Source: CAVVNN01 sp963749605
GTDB taxonomy: Bacteria > Actinomycetota > Thermoleophilia > Solirubrobacterales > 70-9
Length of the DNA stretch: 64,000 nucleotides
Assembly (NCBI GenBank): GCA_963749605.1
Contig: CAVVNN010000004.1
Span: forward strand, 558,001 to 622,000
Direction of reading: 5' to 3'
A program made the translations under genes and the position numbers. This document shows, in pieces, positions 33,115-41,584 of this stretch; the first letter of the stretch is position 1, and each line of letters opens with the position of its first letter. The notes below the pieces were generated by a model. The model saw nothing but the letters and a program-made list of their open reading frames with translations, was not told where the DNA came from and did no database searches.

Positions 33115-33140
33115 CCGCGTGGCCAGGCCGCGCGGTTTTT
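33115..33140 (+). terminator. Terminator-like hairpin in the rplM leader (possible attenuator)
   Basis: CCGCGTGG pairs with CCGCGCGG (one G-U) around the 5-base loop CCAGG and is followed directly by five T. It ends only 5 bases before the rplM ATG. Candidate -10 elements TATAGG (33084-33089) and TATCAT (33102-33107) lie upstream, so the hairpin would be in the leader. It may act as an attenuator of the r-protein operon or control translation, since no ribosome site is visible. Confidence 0.6.
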
Positions 33141-33145
33141 GCGCG

Positions 33146-33580
33146 ATGAAGACCTACGTAGCCACACCAGCCGACCGCCAGCGAGACTGGTACGTGGTCG
33201 ATGCCGAGGGGCAGACGCTGGGCCGCCTCGCGACCCGGATCGCCGATGCGCTGCGCGGCAAGCGCAAGCCCGAGTACACCCCGCACATCGACACCGGCGA
33301 CTTCATCGTCGTGGTCAACGCGGAGAAGATCCGCGTCACCGGCGACAAGATGGCGCAGAAGACCTACTGGCGGCACAGCGGCTACCCGGGTGGGATCAAG
33401 TCGCGGACGCTGGCCGAGATGCTGGAGCGCCGACCCGAGGAAGTCATCCGCAAGGCCGTGAAGGGGATGCTGCCCCGCAACCGCCTCGCTCGGCAGCAGC
33501 TGACCAAGCTGAAGGTCTACGCCGGCCCCGACCACCCACACGCGGCCCAGCAGCCCAAGCCGATGGAGATCGAGAAATGA
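33146..33580 (+). CDS. rplM: 50S ribosomal protein L13
   Basis: A 144-residue L13. MKTYVATPADRQRDWYVVDA, GQTLGRLATRIADALRGK and the YWRHSGYPGGIKSRTL block are canonical; it ends QPKPMEIEK. The ATG at 33146 is chosen because homology starts there; a longer reading from 33119 would run through the hairpin. It overlaps rpsI as ATGA, the conserved L13-S9 pair. Confidence 0.98.
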   Translation: MKTYVATPADRQRDWYVVDAEGQTLGRLATRIADALRGKRKPEYTPHIDTGDFIVVVNAEKIRVTGDKMAQKTYWRHSGYPGGIKSRTLAEMLERRPEEVIRKAVKGMLPRNRLARQQLTKLKVYAGPDHPHAAQQPKPMEIEK

Positions 33581-34371
33581 CAGACGAGCCGAACAACGAA
33601 ACGACTGACGAGCCCCAGCCCGACGACGCCAACGGCTCGGCCGCGGGTCCTGTCGAGGAGACGGGCGCGTCGTCCTCGCAAGCTGCGGGCGACGCCCCCA
33701 TCTCCACGCCACCCGCGGAAGAGGCGTCTGAGGAGGCCGCGGAGGAGCCCGTGGCCGAGGAGGCGAAGCCCGAGAAGCCCAAGGTTGACGAGAAGAAGGC
33801 CGACGTCATTCCGGGTGCGGACCTCGAGCCCATCGCCGTGGAGCCTGAGGGGCCCCAGCTCAGCGCCGAGGAGCGAGCCAGGCTCGAAGCCGAGGAGGAG
33901 GAGCGGGCTCGGCGTGAGGCCGAGCTGGCCGGTGAGGGCGAGGAGCCCGAGGCCGCCAGCAGGGCTCCGGCGAAGATGGAAAGCGGCGCTCGCTATTTGG
34001 CGACGGGGAAGCGCAAGACCTCCATCGCTCGCGTCACCCTGATGCCCGGGAGCGGGAAGGTCGAGATCAACAAGCGCTCGCTGGAGGAGTTCTTCCCGCG
34101 GCCGCTGTACCAGACGATCGCCATGCAGCCGCTGGCCACGGCCGGCTATCAGGGGAGCGTCGATGTTCGGGTCCGGGTTCACGGCGGGGGGATCAGCGGC
34201 CAGGCCGGCGCGGTTCGCCACGGCATTGCCCGAGCGCTGACCGAGATCGATCCCGAGTTGCGCGGCGACCTCAAGAAACGCGGCTTCCTGACCCGCGACG
34301 CGCGGGTCAAGGAGCGTCGTAAGGCCGGCCTCAAGAAGGCCCGCAAGCGGCCTCAGTTCAGCAAGCGCTGA
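33577..34371 (+). CDS. rpsI: 30S ribosomal protein S9 with long acidic N-terminal extension
   Basis: 264 residues where S9 usually has about 130. The S9 fold occupies roughly 137-264 (RYLATGKRKTSIARVTLMPG to KARKRPQFSKR, with the conserved C-terminal KR). Residues 1-136 are acidic and low complexity, rich in Glu, Ala and Pro, with EERARLEAEEEERARREAEL likely helical. The ATGA coupling to rplM fixes the start, so the extension is genuinely encoded. Short extensions occur in some actinobacterial S9; this one doubles the protein. Confidence 0.96.
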   Translation: MTDEPNNETTDEPQPDDANGSAAGPVEETGASSSQAAGDAPISTPPAEEASEEAAEEPVAEEAKPEKPKVDEKKADVIPGADLEPIAVEPEGPQLSAEERARLEAEEEERARREAELAGEGEEPEAASRAPAKMESGARYLATGKRKTSIARVTLMPGSGKVEINKRSLEEFFPRPLYQTIAMQPLATAGYQGSVDVRVRVHGGGISGQAGAVRHGIARALTEIDPELRGDLKKRGFLTRDARVKERRKAGLKKARKRPQFSKR

Positions 34372-34381
34372 CGGAAGCCCT

Positions 34382-35698
34382 GTGACGACGAAGCGCAAGC
34401 TCTTCGGAACCGACGGGGTCCGGGGAGAGGCTGGGACGTGCCTCACCGCGGAGCTGGCGACCGCGCTTGGGCGGGCTGCGGCCGCCTCGCTGGAGATCGA
34501 TAGGCCGCAGGCGCTGATCGTGCGCGACACCCGCGAGTCGGGGCCGATGCTGGAGGCGGCGCTGGCAGCCGGGATCGCGGCCGCCGGCGGGGACGCGCTG
34601 CTGGGCGGCGTGCTGCCGACTCCGGCCGCATCGATCCTGGTCAAGCGGCTGGGGCTCGATCTCGCCGCGGTCGTCTCCGCCTCCCACAACCCCTACCGCG
34701 ACAACGGCATCAAGTTCTTCTCCCGGCAGGGAGCAAAGCTCAGCGACGACGCCGAGGCGAGGATCGAGGGGCTGCTCGGAGGCGAGCCGGATGCGCCCGC
34801 GTCGGTCGGCCGGGTCCGCCAGCTGAACGGTGGCCTCGAGGACTACCTGCGCGCTCTCGAGGTCGCCTTCCCGTTCGACCTCAGGGGCCGCAGGGTGATG
34901 CTCGACTGCGCCAACGGCGCCACCCACCGCGCCGCCCCGGCGATCTTCGAGCGGCTCGGCGCAGAGGTCGAGACGATTGCCGCCGAGCCGGACGGGCGCA
35001 ACATCAACGACGGCTGCGGCTCCACCCACATCGAGGGCCTGGCGGCTCGAATGGCCGGCTCGGACGCGGAGATCGGCTTCGCCTTCGACGGCGACGGCGA
35101 CCGGGTGCTGGCGGCCGACGGCGAAGGGCGCGTCTTCGACGGCGACGAGCTGATCTCACTCACCGCGACCGGGATGGCGGCGCGCGGGGAGCTCCCCGGG
35201 GGCGTCGTGGTCACGGTGATGAGCAACTACGGCTTCCACCGGGCGATGGAGGAGGCGGGGGTCGAGGTCGCGGTTACCAAGGTCGGCGACCGCTACGTCC
35301 TCGATCGGATGCAGGGCGACGGCCAGGTTCTTGGAGGGGAGCAGTCGGGCCATGTCATCTCCACCTCGTTCGCTCCAACCGGCGACGGGATCGCCGCCGC
35401 GCTGATGACGATGCGGGAGCTTGGCTCACGCTCCCTGGCCGACGCCGTCCCGATGCGGAAGCTGCCACAGAAGCTGGTCAACGTCGAGGTCGCCGGCCGC
35501 GACGCGGTCGCCGATGCGACGGCCGTGTGGGAAGCGGTCGAGCGCGAGGGCCAGGGCCTCGAGGGCCGCGGCCGGGTCCTGCTGCGCCCGTCGGGGACCG
35601 AGCCAATGGTCCGAGTGATGGCCGAGGCTCCCACTGCCGATGAGGCCGATGCAGTCTGCGCGCGCCTCGTCGCCGTGGTGCGGCAAGAGCTGGCCTAG
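34382..35698 (+). CDS. glmM: Phosphoglucosamine mutase
   Basis: A 438-residue alpha-D-phosphohexomutase converting glucosamine-6-P to glucosamine-1-P for peptidoglycan. LFGTDGVRGEAG opens it; the phosphoserine loop is VVSASHNPYRDNGIKFFS; the metal loop is FDGDGDRVLAAD; the C-terminal phosphate site is RPSGTEPMVRVM. GTG start 10 bases after rpsI. It precedes glmS, the enzyme supplying its substrate. Confidence 0.97.
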   Translation: MTTKRKLFGTDGVRGEAGTCLTAELATALGRAAAASLEIDRPQALIVRDTRESGPMLEAALAAGIAAAGGDALLGGVLPTPAASILVKRLGLDLAAVVSASHNPYRDNGIKFFSRQGAKLSDDAEARIEGLLGGEPDAPASVGRVRQLNGGLEDYLRALEVAFPFDLRGRRVMLDCANGATHRAAPAIFERLGAEVETIAAEPDGRNINDGCGSTHIEGLAARMAGSDAEIGFAFDGDGDRVLAADGEGRVFDGDELISLTATGMAARGELPGGVVVTVMSNYGFHRAMEEAGVEVAVTKVGDRYVLDRMQGDGQVLGGEQSGHVISTSFAPTGDGIAAALMTMRELGSRSLADAVPMRKLPQKLVNVEVAGRDAVADATAVWEAVEREGQGLEGRGRVLLRPSGTEPMVRVMAEAPTADEADAVCARLVAVVRQELA

Positions 35699-35727
35699 CC
35701 GCCCGCGCTCTACCCTTACTCGCCTTC

Positions 35728-37578
35728 ATGTGCGGAATCGTCGGATACGTGGGTGGCCGGCCCTGCGAGGAGATCCTCCTCTCCGGGTTGGAAAAGCTCG
35801 AATACCGCGGCTATGACTCAGCCGGGCTCTCGATGATCGCGAACGGCGGAGTCGAGAGCGTGCGGTCGGTCGGCAACCTCGCCAACCTGCGCGCCGCGGT
35901 CGAGGCTGCCGCGGCGAACGGAGACGGGGCTGCGGCGACCGCCACCACCGGCATCGCCCACACCCGCTGGGCGACCCACGGCCGCGTCACCGAGGAGAAC
36001 GCCCACCCCCATTACGACACCTCCGACCGCGTCCACATCGTCCTCAACGGGATCGTCGAGAACCACGCGAAGCTGCGGCGCCAGCTCGAAGCCGAAGGGC
36101 ACGCGTTCACCTCGGAGACCGACGCCGAGGTCGTCGCCCACCTGATCGCCGGCCACTACGACGACGACCTGGCCGCGGCGGTGCGCGCCGCCTTCGCCGA
36201 GCTGCGCGGCCACTACGCCTTCGTCGCCATGCACGCCGATGAGCCTGGGCGGCTGGTCGGCGCCCGCAAGGAGTGTCCGCTGGTCGCCGGGATCGGCGAC
36301 GGAGAGGCCTTCCTCGCCTCGGCGATCCCGGCCTTCCTCGCCGACACCCGCACCGCGCTGCTGATCGAGAACGGCGAGGTCGTAACGATCGAGGCCGGCG
36401 GAGTGACGATCACCGACGCCGAGGGCGAGCCGGTCAGCCGCGAGCCCGAAGAGATCACCTGGGACGCCGACGCCGCCGAGAAGGGCGGCTATGAGACCTT
36501 CCTGTTGAAGGAGATCCACGAACAGGCCGACGCCGTCGCCGAGACTCTCGCCGACCGCCTGCCGGGCGACCAGGGGGTCGACCTCTCCGAGCTCGACCTC
36601 GACGACTCCTTCCTGCGGAGCCTGCGGCGGATCGTCATCGTCGCCTGCGGGACCTCCTACCACGCCGGCCTGGTCGGCCGCTACGCGATCGAGGAGTGGG
36701 CGCGGGTGCCGGTCGAAATGGACATCGCCTCCGAGTTCCGCTACCGCAACGCGGTGATCGGGCCCGAGGACCTGGTGATAGGCATCACCCAGTCCGGCGA
36801 GACGGCCGACACCCTGGCGGCGATGCGGCTGGCCCGCGACGCCGGCGCCACGGTGCTTGCGGTGACCAACATCATGGGCAGCCAGGCGACCCGCGACGCC
36901 GACGCGGTCCTCTACACCCGGGCCGGGCTGGAGATCAGTGTCGCCGCGACCAAGACCTTCGTCGCTCAGGTAGCGGCGATGTACCTGATCGGGCTGTGGC
37001 TGGCCGAGCTGCGCGGGGCGCTGCCCGCTGCCCGCATCGCCGAGCTGGTCGCCGAGCTGAAGGCGCTGCCGTCGAAGATCGAGACGACGCTGGCGGCGTG
37101 CGAGGACCGCGTGGCCGAAGTCGCTGCGACCCACAGCAAGCAGCAGTTCTTCCTCTACCTCGGCCGCCACATCGGCCTGCCGGTCTGCCTCGAGGGGGCG
37201 CTGAAGCTGAAGGAGGTCTCCTACATCCCGACCGACGCCTACGCGGCGGGCGAGATGAAGCATGGGCCGATCGCGCTGCTCGACGAGTCGACCCCGGTGG
37301 TCTGCGTCGCCGTCGAGAGCCCCGTCCTCGGCAAGGTCCTCTCCAATGTCGAAGAGGTGCGCGCCCGCGGCGCCCAGACGATCGCGATCGCGACCGAGGG
37401 GTGCGAACGGGCCGGCGAAGTCGCCGACGAGACGATCGCGGTGGCCCGCACCGACTGGATGCTGCAGCCGGTCGTCGCGATCCTGCCGCTGCAGTTGCTC
37501 GCTTACGACATCGCCCGCGCCCGCGGCCTCAACGTCGACCAGCCGCGCAACCTCGCCAAGACGGTCACGGTCGAGTAG
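35728..37578 (+). CDS. glmS: Glutamine-fructose-6-phosphate aminotransferase
   Basis: A 616-residue enzyme making glucosamine-6-P. The N-terminal nucleophile is Cys2 in MCGIVGYVGG. GIAHTRWATHG and VLNGIVENHAKLR belong to the glutaminase half; two SIS domains follow with CGTSYHAGLVGRYAIE, ITQSGETADT and MKHGPIALLDE. It ends NLAKTVTVE as usual. No glmS ribozyme is visible; only 29 bases separate it from glmM. Confidence 0.98.
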   Translation: MCGIVGYVGGRPCEEILLSGLEKLEYRGYDSAGLSMIANGGVESVRSVGNLANLRAAVEAAAANGDGAAATATTGIAHTRWATHGRVTEENAHPHYDTSDRVHIVLNGIVENHAKLRRQLEAEGHAFTSETDAEVVAHLIAGHYDDDLAAAVRAAFAELRGHYAFVAMHADEPGRLVGARKECPLVAGIGDGEAFLASAIPAFLADTRTALLIENGEVVTIEAGGVTITDAEGEPVSREPEEITWDADAAEKGGYETFLLKEIHEQADAVAETLADRLPGDQGVDLSELDLDDSFLRSLRRIVIVACGTSYHAGLVGRYAIEEWARVPVEMDIASEFRYRNAVIGPEDLVIGITQSGETADTLAAMRLARDAGATVLAVTNIMGSQATRDADAVLYTRAGLEISVAATKTFVAQVAAMYLIGLWLAELRGALPAARIAELVAELKALPSKIETTLAACEDRVAEVAATHSKQQFFLYLGRHIGLPVCLEGALKLKEVSYIPTDAYAAGEMKHGPIALLDESTPVVCVAVESPVLGKVLSNVEEVRARGAQTIAIATEGCERAGEVADETIAVARTDWMLQPVVAILPLQLLAYDIARARGLNVDQPRNLAKTVTVE

Positions 37579-37586
37579 CGGGCGGG

Positions 37587-37592
37587 TAAGGT
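37587..37592 (+). promoter_or_regulatory. Predicted -10 element, leaderless type
   Basis: TAAGGT followed by exactly 7 bases and GTG at 37600. It places the start of the lipoprotein gene at 37600, not at the in-frame GTG 37591, which overlaps the hexamer. Confidence 0.5.
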
Positions 37593-37599
37593 GTCACGC

Positions 37600-39147
37600 G
37601 TGAAGGCTCGTCTCGCTCTCCTCTTTGCCGCGGTTGCGGCGGTCCTGGCTTTCGCCGGCTGCGGGGGCGGTGGCTCCAGCTCTGGCCCGGCCAGCCTGGC
37701 GCCGCCGAAATCCCCCCTCTTCGTCGAAGTCGCGGTGCAGCCGCAGGGGAGCGTCAAGTCGAACCTCGAATCGTTGGCCAAGAACGTCGCCGGAATCAAC
37801 GACCTCGGGGGCCTGATCGTGTCCAAGCTCGAAAGCTCGGCCAGCGGATCGGGCAACAAGGTCGACTTCGGCAAGGAAGTGCAGCCCTGGCTGGGCGAAA
37901 GGGCGGGGATCTTCTTCCAGCGCTACGACGGCAACAACTTCACCGGTTACGGCGTCGCCGTGCAGACCACCGACACCGCAGCTGCGCAGAGCTTCATCGA
38001 CAGGCAGGCCAAGTCCAGCGACGAACCCGTCAAGGACGCCTCCTACGAAGGCATCGCCTTCAAGGTCCAGAGCTCCGACGGCACCTCGATCGGATTGGTC
38101 GGGGAATTCCTCGTTGTCGCCGAAGACGAACGTGCGTTCAGGGACGCGGTCGACGCGTCCAAGGGCGAATCGCTGGCCGACGTCGGGGCGTACTCGAACG
38201 CCGTTGACGCCGCGCCGAGCGACAGCCTCGGCGACGTCTACGTCGACGTCGGCACCCTGATCCAGCAGGCCGGCGGCAGCGTCGACCCGCAGGTGTTGAA
38301 GGTCCTGAAGTCGGCCGGCGTCGACCCGACCGAAGCGACGGCCCTGGCCAGCGTCGTGCCGGGCTCCGACCAGATCGAGATCGACGTCAGCAGCGACCTC
38401 GGCGGCGAGAGCCCCCCCAGCGGCGACGCCTCCAGCCTGCTCGGCTCCCTGCCCTCCGACTCCTTTGCCGCCTTCGCCGTCTCGGGCTTCGGCGAACAGC
38501 TCAAAGAAGCGATCGACAGCCTCGACGCCGAAGGGGTTCCCGGCACCGTCCCGCCGCACCAGCTGAAGAAGGGCCTGAACGAAGCCGGGGTCGACCTCGA
38601 AGGGATCGCCGGCTCGCTCGAAGACGCCGCCGTCTTCGCCGTCGGCGACAACGAAAACAACCTGGGCGGCGCCCTGGTGCTGACCGCCAAGGGCTCCAAG
38701 GCGAGCGAGGGGATCGCCAAACTCAGTCAATTGCTGCGCGGGCTCCACGTCGCCGGCGTGAGTGTGCTGAGCGGCAAGGCCAGTGGCTTCTCGGTCCACA
38801 GCCCCGAACTCGGCCGCAAGCCACTCGTCGTCGTCGCCAAGGGCGAGCGGATTGCGATCGGCTACGGGTTGCCGCCTACCCTGCAGGGGCTCTCGGCGGG
38901 CTCAGGCCGGGCGCTCTCCGACAGCTCCAGCTACAAGGAAGCGGCTGCGGCGCTTGGCAGCACCCCGATCAGCGGCTTCGTCGACGGGCCGGCAGCGCTG
39001 CGCTTGGCCGAATCTCTCGTGCCGCCGTCCGAACAGAGCTTCCAGGAAGCGAAGCCCTACCTGGCGAAGGTCGGCTACGTCGCGATCGGCTCGGGCAGCT
39101 CGGGCAACCTCGCGACGGCGAAGCTGATCGTCGGCTTCAGCAAGTAG
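37600..39147 (+). CDS. DUF3352 family lipoprotein
   Basis: A protein of about 515 residues. From GTG 37600 the N terminus MKARLALLFAAVAAVLAFAG then Cys is a textbook lipoprotein signal, which supports this start. The remainder matches the DUF3352 pattern of repeated helical/beta units (VQPWLGERAGIFF-like segment, YEGIAFKVQSS, LVGEFLVVAEDERAF). It should be anchored outside the membrane. The role is unknown; such proteins are common and abundant in Thermoleophilia-type genomes as I remember. Unusually high use of GAA for Glu compared with neighbours. Confidence 0.85.
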   Translation: MKARLALLFAAVAAVLAFAGCGGGGSSSGPASLAPPKSPLFVEVAVQPQGSVKSNLESLAKNVAGINDLGGLIVSKLESSASGSGNKVDFGKEVQPWLGERAGIFFQRYDGNNFTGYGVAVQTTDTAAAQSFIDRQAKSSDEPVKDASYEGIAFKVQSSDGTSIGLVGEFLVVAEDERAFRDAVDASKGESLADVGAYSNAVDAAPSDSLGDVYVDVGTLIQQAGGSVDPQVLKVLKSAGVDPTEATALASVVPGSDQIEIDVSSDLGGESPPSGDASSLLGSLPSDSFAAFAVSGFGEQLKEAIDSLDAEGVPGTVPPHQLKKGLNEAGVDLEGIAGSLEDAAVFAVGDNENNLGGALVLTAKGSKASEGIAKLSQLLRGLHVAGVSVLSGKASGFSVHSPELGRKPLVVVAKGERIAIGYGLPPTLQGLSAGSGRALSDSSSYKEAAAALGSTPISGFVDGPAALRLAESLVPPSEQSFQEAKPYLAKVGYVAIGSGSSGNLATAKLIVGFSK

Positions 39148-39157
39148 ACGCGAGCCG

Positions 39158-39514
39158 ATGGCGGCCGGAGTCGGCATCGACCTGCTCGAGATTGAGAGGC
39201 TGGAGCGAGCCCTGGGTCGCCATTCCCGCCTCGCCGACCGCGTCTTCACCCGGGCCGAGCAGGATTACGCCGCCGCTCGCACCCGCCCCGCACGACACCT
39301 CGCGGCGCGATTCGCCGCGAAGGAGGCGGTGGTCAAGGCGCTGGGCCTCTCCGGCGGCTTCGGCCTGCGCGAGATCGAGGTCGTCGCGGGGGAGCCGCCG
39401 ACGGTGCGGCTTTCGGGGCGTGCTGCCGAAGCGGCGGCAGGCGGGCGCGTCGAGATCTCGTTGACTCATTCCCGCGACTATGCGGCGGCGGTCGCGATCG
39501 CAGAGACTTCCTGA
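39158..39514 (+). CDS. acpS: Holo-[acyl-carrier-protein] synthase
   Basis: A 118-residue AcpS-type phosphopantetheinyl transferase. GVGIDLLEIERLERAL carries the metal-binding aspartate and ARFAAKEAVVKALG the second signature; SLTHSRDYAAAVAI closes the fold. It loads CoA-derived phosphopantetheine onto ACP. TAGACG lies 7 bases before the ATG, a weak leaderless signal. It abuts nnrD/E by one base, the usual actinobacterial pairing. Confidence 0.95.
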   Translation: MAAGVGIDLLEIERLERALGRHSRLADRVFTRAEQDYAAARTRPARHLAARFAAKEAVVKALGLSGGFGLREIEVVAGEPPTVRLSGRAAEAAAGGRVEISLTHSRDYAAAVAIAETS

Positions 39515-39515
39515 C

Positions 39516-41036
39516 ATGGAGGCTTGGCTCACCCCGCTCTACGACGCCGAGGGGATGCGGGCCGTAGACCGCTGGGCGATCGAGGAGATGGGAGTTCCCT
39601 CGCTGGAACTGATGGAGACCGCGGGGCGGGCCTTGGCGGAGGCCGTGGCCGAGCTGTCGCCGCAGGGGTCGGTCGGAGTCGTCTGCGGGAAGGGGAACAA
39701 CGCCGGAGACGGGCTTGTGGCGGCCCGGCATCTGGCCGGGATGGGCTTTGAGGTCGAGGCGCTGCTGCTCTGGCCGGGAGAGGAGCTGAGCGGCGACGCA
39801 GCGGCGAACCTGGAGCGGTTCGAGGCCGAGCATGTCGCCAGCGGCCTGGACGAGCGGCTGGCGGGTTCCGGGGCGGTCGTCGATGCGATCTTCGGGACAG
39901 GGTTCTCCGGGGGGGTGCGGGAGCCGGCAGCCGCGGCGATCGAGGCGGTCAATCGGTGCGGGGCGCCGGTGGTCGCCTGCGACATCGCATCCGGGGTCGA
40001 TGCCTCGACCGGGGAGGTCGAGGGAGTGGCGGTCGAGGCCGACGTCACGGTCAGCTTCCACGCGGCGAAGCTGGGGCACTTCGTCGCGCCGGGCAAGTGG
40101 CACACGGGGGAGCTGCAGGTTGCTCCGATCGGGATTCCGGATGGGGCGCCGAGCAAGCCGGGCGGCGGGGCGATCGACGCTTCGGTGCTGGCTCTGGCGC
40201 CGAAGCGGGGGCCCCGGTCGACCAAGTTCACGTCGGGGCAGGTCGCCGTCGCCGGCGGGTCGCAGGGGCTCACCGGGGCCGTGCGGATGTCTTCGGGCGC
40301 TGCGATCCGGGCCGGGGCCGGTTATGCCACGGTCGCGGTGCCCGCCGACCTCGAGGCCGTCTTCGAGCAGGGGCAGCCCGAGGTGATGTCGGTTGGCTGC
40401 CCCGGGGGGGACGGTTGCCTGGCGCCCGCATCGCTGAAGGCCGTGTTGCGCGCCTTCGAGCGTGCCGCGGCCGGCGTGCTCGGCCCGGGACTGGGCCGGG
40501 ACCCCGGCGCGGTTGAGCTGGCTCGTGAGGCCGCCGGCGCGATCGGGGCCCCGCTGGTGATCGACGCCGATGGTCTCAACGCCTTCGCGGGACGGCTCGG
40601 GGAGATCGCGGTGCGGGGAGCTCCGACGATCCTCACGCCGCATGCCGGCGAGCTGGGGAGGCTGCTCGATCGTCCCTCCGAGGAGATCGCCGCTCACCGC
40701 CTCGCCTCCGCGCGAGAGGCCGCAAGAGCCGCCGGTGCGGTCGTGGTCCTCAAGGGCGACGACACGATCGTCACCGACGGCGAGCGGGTCGCGGTCAATG
40801 CGATCTCCGCTCCCGCCCTCGCCACCGCCGGTACCGGCGATGTCCTTTCGGGTATGACCGCCGCCCTGCTCGCCCGTGGCCTGGCCCCCTTCGACGCGGC
40901 CTGCGCGGCGGTCTTCGCCCACGCTCGCGCCGGTCGCGACGCGGCCGAGCGGATCGGCGCCGCCGAGTCGGTGATCGCCACCGACGTGATCGCCTCGATC
41001 CCGGCGGGGATGCTTCTCGACCCGCGCGTCGAATAA
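39516..41036 (+). CDS. nnrD: Bifunctional NAD(P)HX epimerase/dehydratase
   Basis: A 506-residue repair enzyme. The N-terminal YjeF_N epimerase (about 1-205) has VVCGKGNNAGDGLVAARHLA. The C-terminal ribokinase-like dehydratase has GSQGLTGAVRMSSGAAIRAG, VLGPGLGRDPG, IDADGLNAFAG and ATAGTGDVLSGM. It restores hydrated NADH/NADPH. ATG 39516 is chosen over an earlier in-frame codon at 39480 because the fold begins MEAWLTPLYDAEGMRAVDRW. Confidence 0.95.
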   Translation: MEAWLTPLYDAEGMRAVDRWAIEEMGVPSLELMETAGRALAEAVAELSPQGSVGVVCGKGNNAGDGLVAARHLAGMGFEVEALLLWPGEELSGDAAANLERFEAEHVASGLDERLAGSGAVVDAIFGTGFSGGVREPAAAAIEAVNRCGAPVVACDIASGVDASTGEVEGVAVEADVTVSFHAAKLGHFVAPGKWHTGELQVAPIGIPDGAPSKPGGGAIDASVLALAPKRGPRSTKFTSGQVAVAGGSQGLTGAVRMSSGAAIRAGAGYATVAVPADLEAVFEQGQPEVMSVGCPGGDGCLAPASLKAVLRAFERAAAGVLGPGLGRDPGAVELAREAAGAIGAPLVIDADGLNAFAGRLGEIAVRGAPTILTPHAGELGRLLDRPSEEIAAHRLASAREAARAAGAVVVLKGDDTIVTDGERVAVNAISAPALATAGTGDVLSGMTAALLARGLAPFDAACAAVFAHARAGRDAAERIGAAESVIATDVIASIPAGMLLDPRVE

Positions 41037-41044
41037 CCTCGCCG

Positions 41045-41070
41045 GGAACCAATGGCTTCGCATCGGTTCC
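41045..41070 (+). other. Intergenic hairpin after nnrD
   Basis: GGAACC pairs with GGTTCC, then after one mismatch ATG pairs with CAT around the loop GCTTCG. A stable stem without a T tract, 8 bases after the nnrD stop; a possible transcription end or mRNA 3' protection. The remaining bases up to 41118 include ATATCGGATATGC but no convincing promoter. Confidence 0.5.
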
Positions 41071-41117
41071 GGTCGCGAAATATCGGATATGCACGCTCCC
41101 TCCACTGACACTCGCCC

Positions 41118-41579
41118 ATGAGCACCGCCGCCGAGATCATGAACGCCGACGTGCCGACCGTCTCCCCGGACGACGACGCCCGGGCTGCGATCGACCTCCT
41201 TGCCAAGACCGAGGTGGGCGCAATCCCGGTGGTCGACGCCGACCGCAAGGTGGTCGGGATCGTCAGCGAGTCAGACCTCATCCTCAGCGACGAGGAGTCC
41301 GATCTGCACCTTCCGCACTACCTCAACATCATGGGCGGCATCGTCTTCGTCGGCTCGATGAAGGGCTTCGAGGAGCGCCTGAACAAGGCGTTCGCGACAG
41401 AGGTCTCCGAGCTGATGACCGCGGACCCGATCGTCGTCCAGGCCGATGAGGATGCCGAGTCGGTGGCGAAGACGATTGCCGACAAGCACCATAACCACCT
41501 GCCCGTGGTCGACGCCGAGGGCCGTTTCGCCGGCATGGTCACCCGGGCCGACGCGCTTGCTGCGCTAGTCGACGGCTGA
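41118..41579 (+). CDS. Two-CBS-domain protein
   Basis: A 153-residue protein made of two CBS motifs: IMNADVPTVSPDDDARAAID to IVSESDLILSD, and LMTADPIVVQADEDAESVAK to GMVTRADALAALV. Such stand-alone pairs bind adenine nucleotides and act as regulatory modules. The insert between them (HYLNIMGGIVFVGSMKGFEE) is hydrophobic and conserved in a subgroup. It sits 5 bases before alr; a functional link is not shown. Confidence 0.9.
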   Translation: MSTAAEIMNADVPTVSPDDDARAAIDLLAKTEVGAIPVVDADRKVVGIVSESDLILSDEESDLHLPHYLNIMGGIVFVGSMKGFEERLNKAFATEVSELMTADPIVVQADEDAESVAKTIADKHHNHLPVVDAEGRFAGMVTRADALAALVDG

Positions 41580-41584
41580 GCATC

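Noticed and set aside
33106..33576. N-terminal half of a long frame running through rplM into rpsI
   Set aside because: It is an out-of-frame reading of rplM; the S9 gene starts at the ATGA overlap.
37591..37599. GTG 37591 as start of the DUF3352 lipoprotein
   Set aside because: It overlaps the TAAGGT hexamer; starting at GTG 37600 gives a standard lipoprotein signal peptide.
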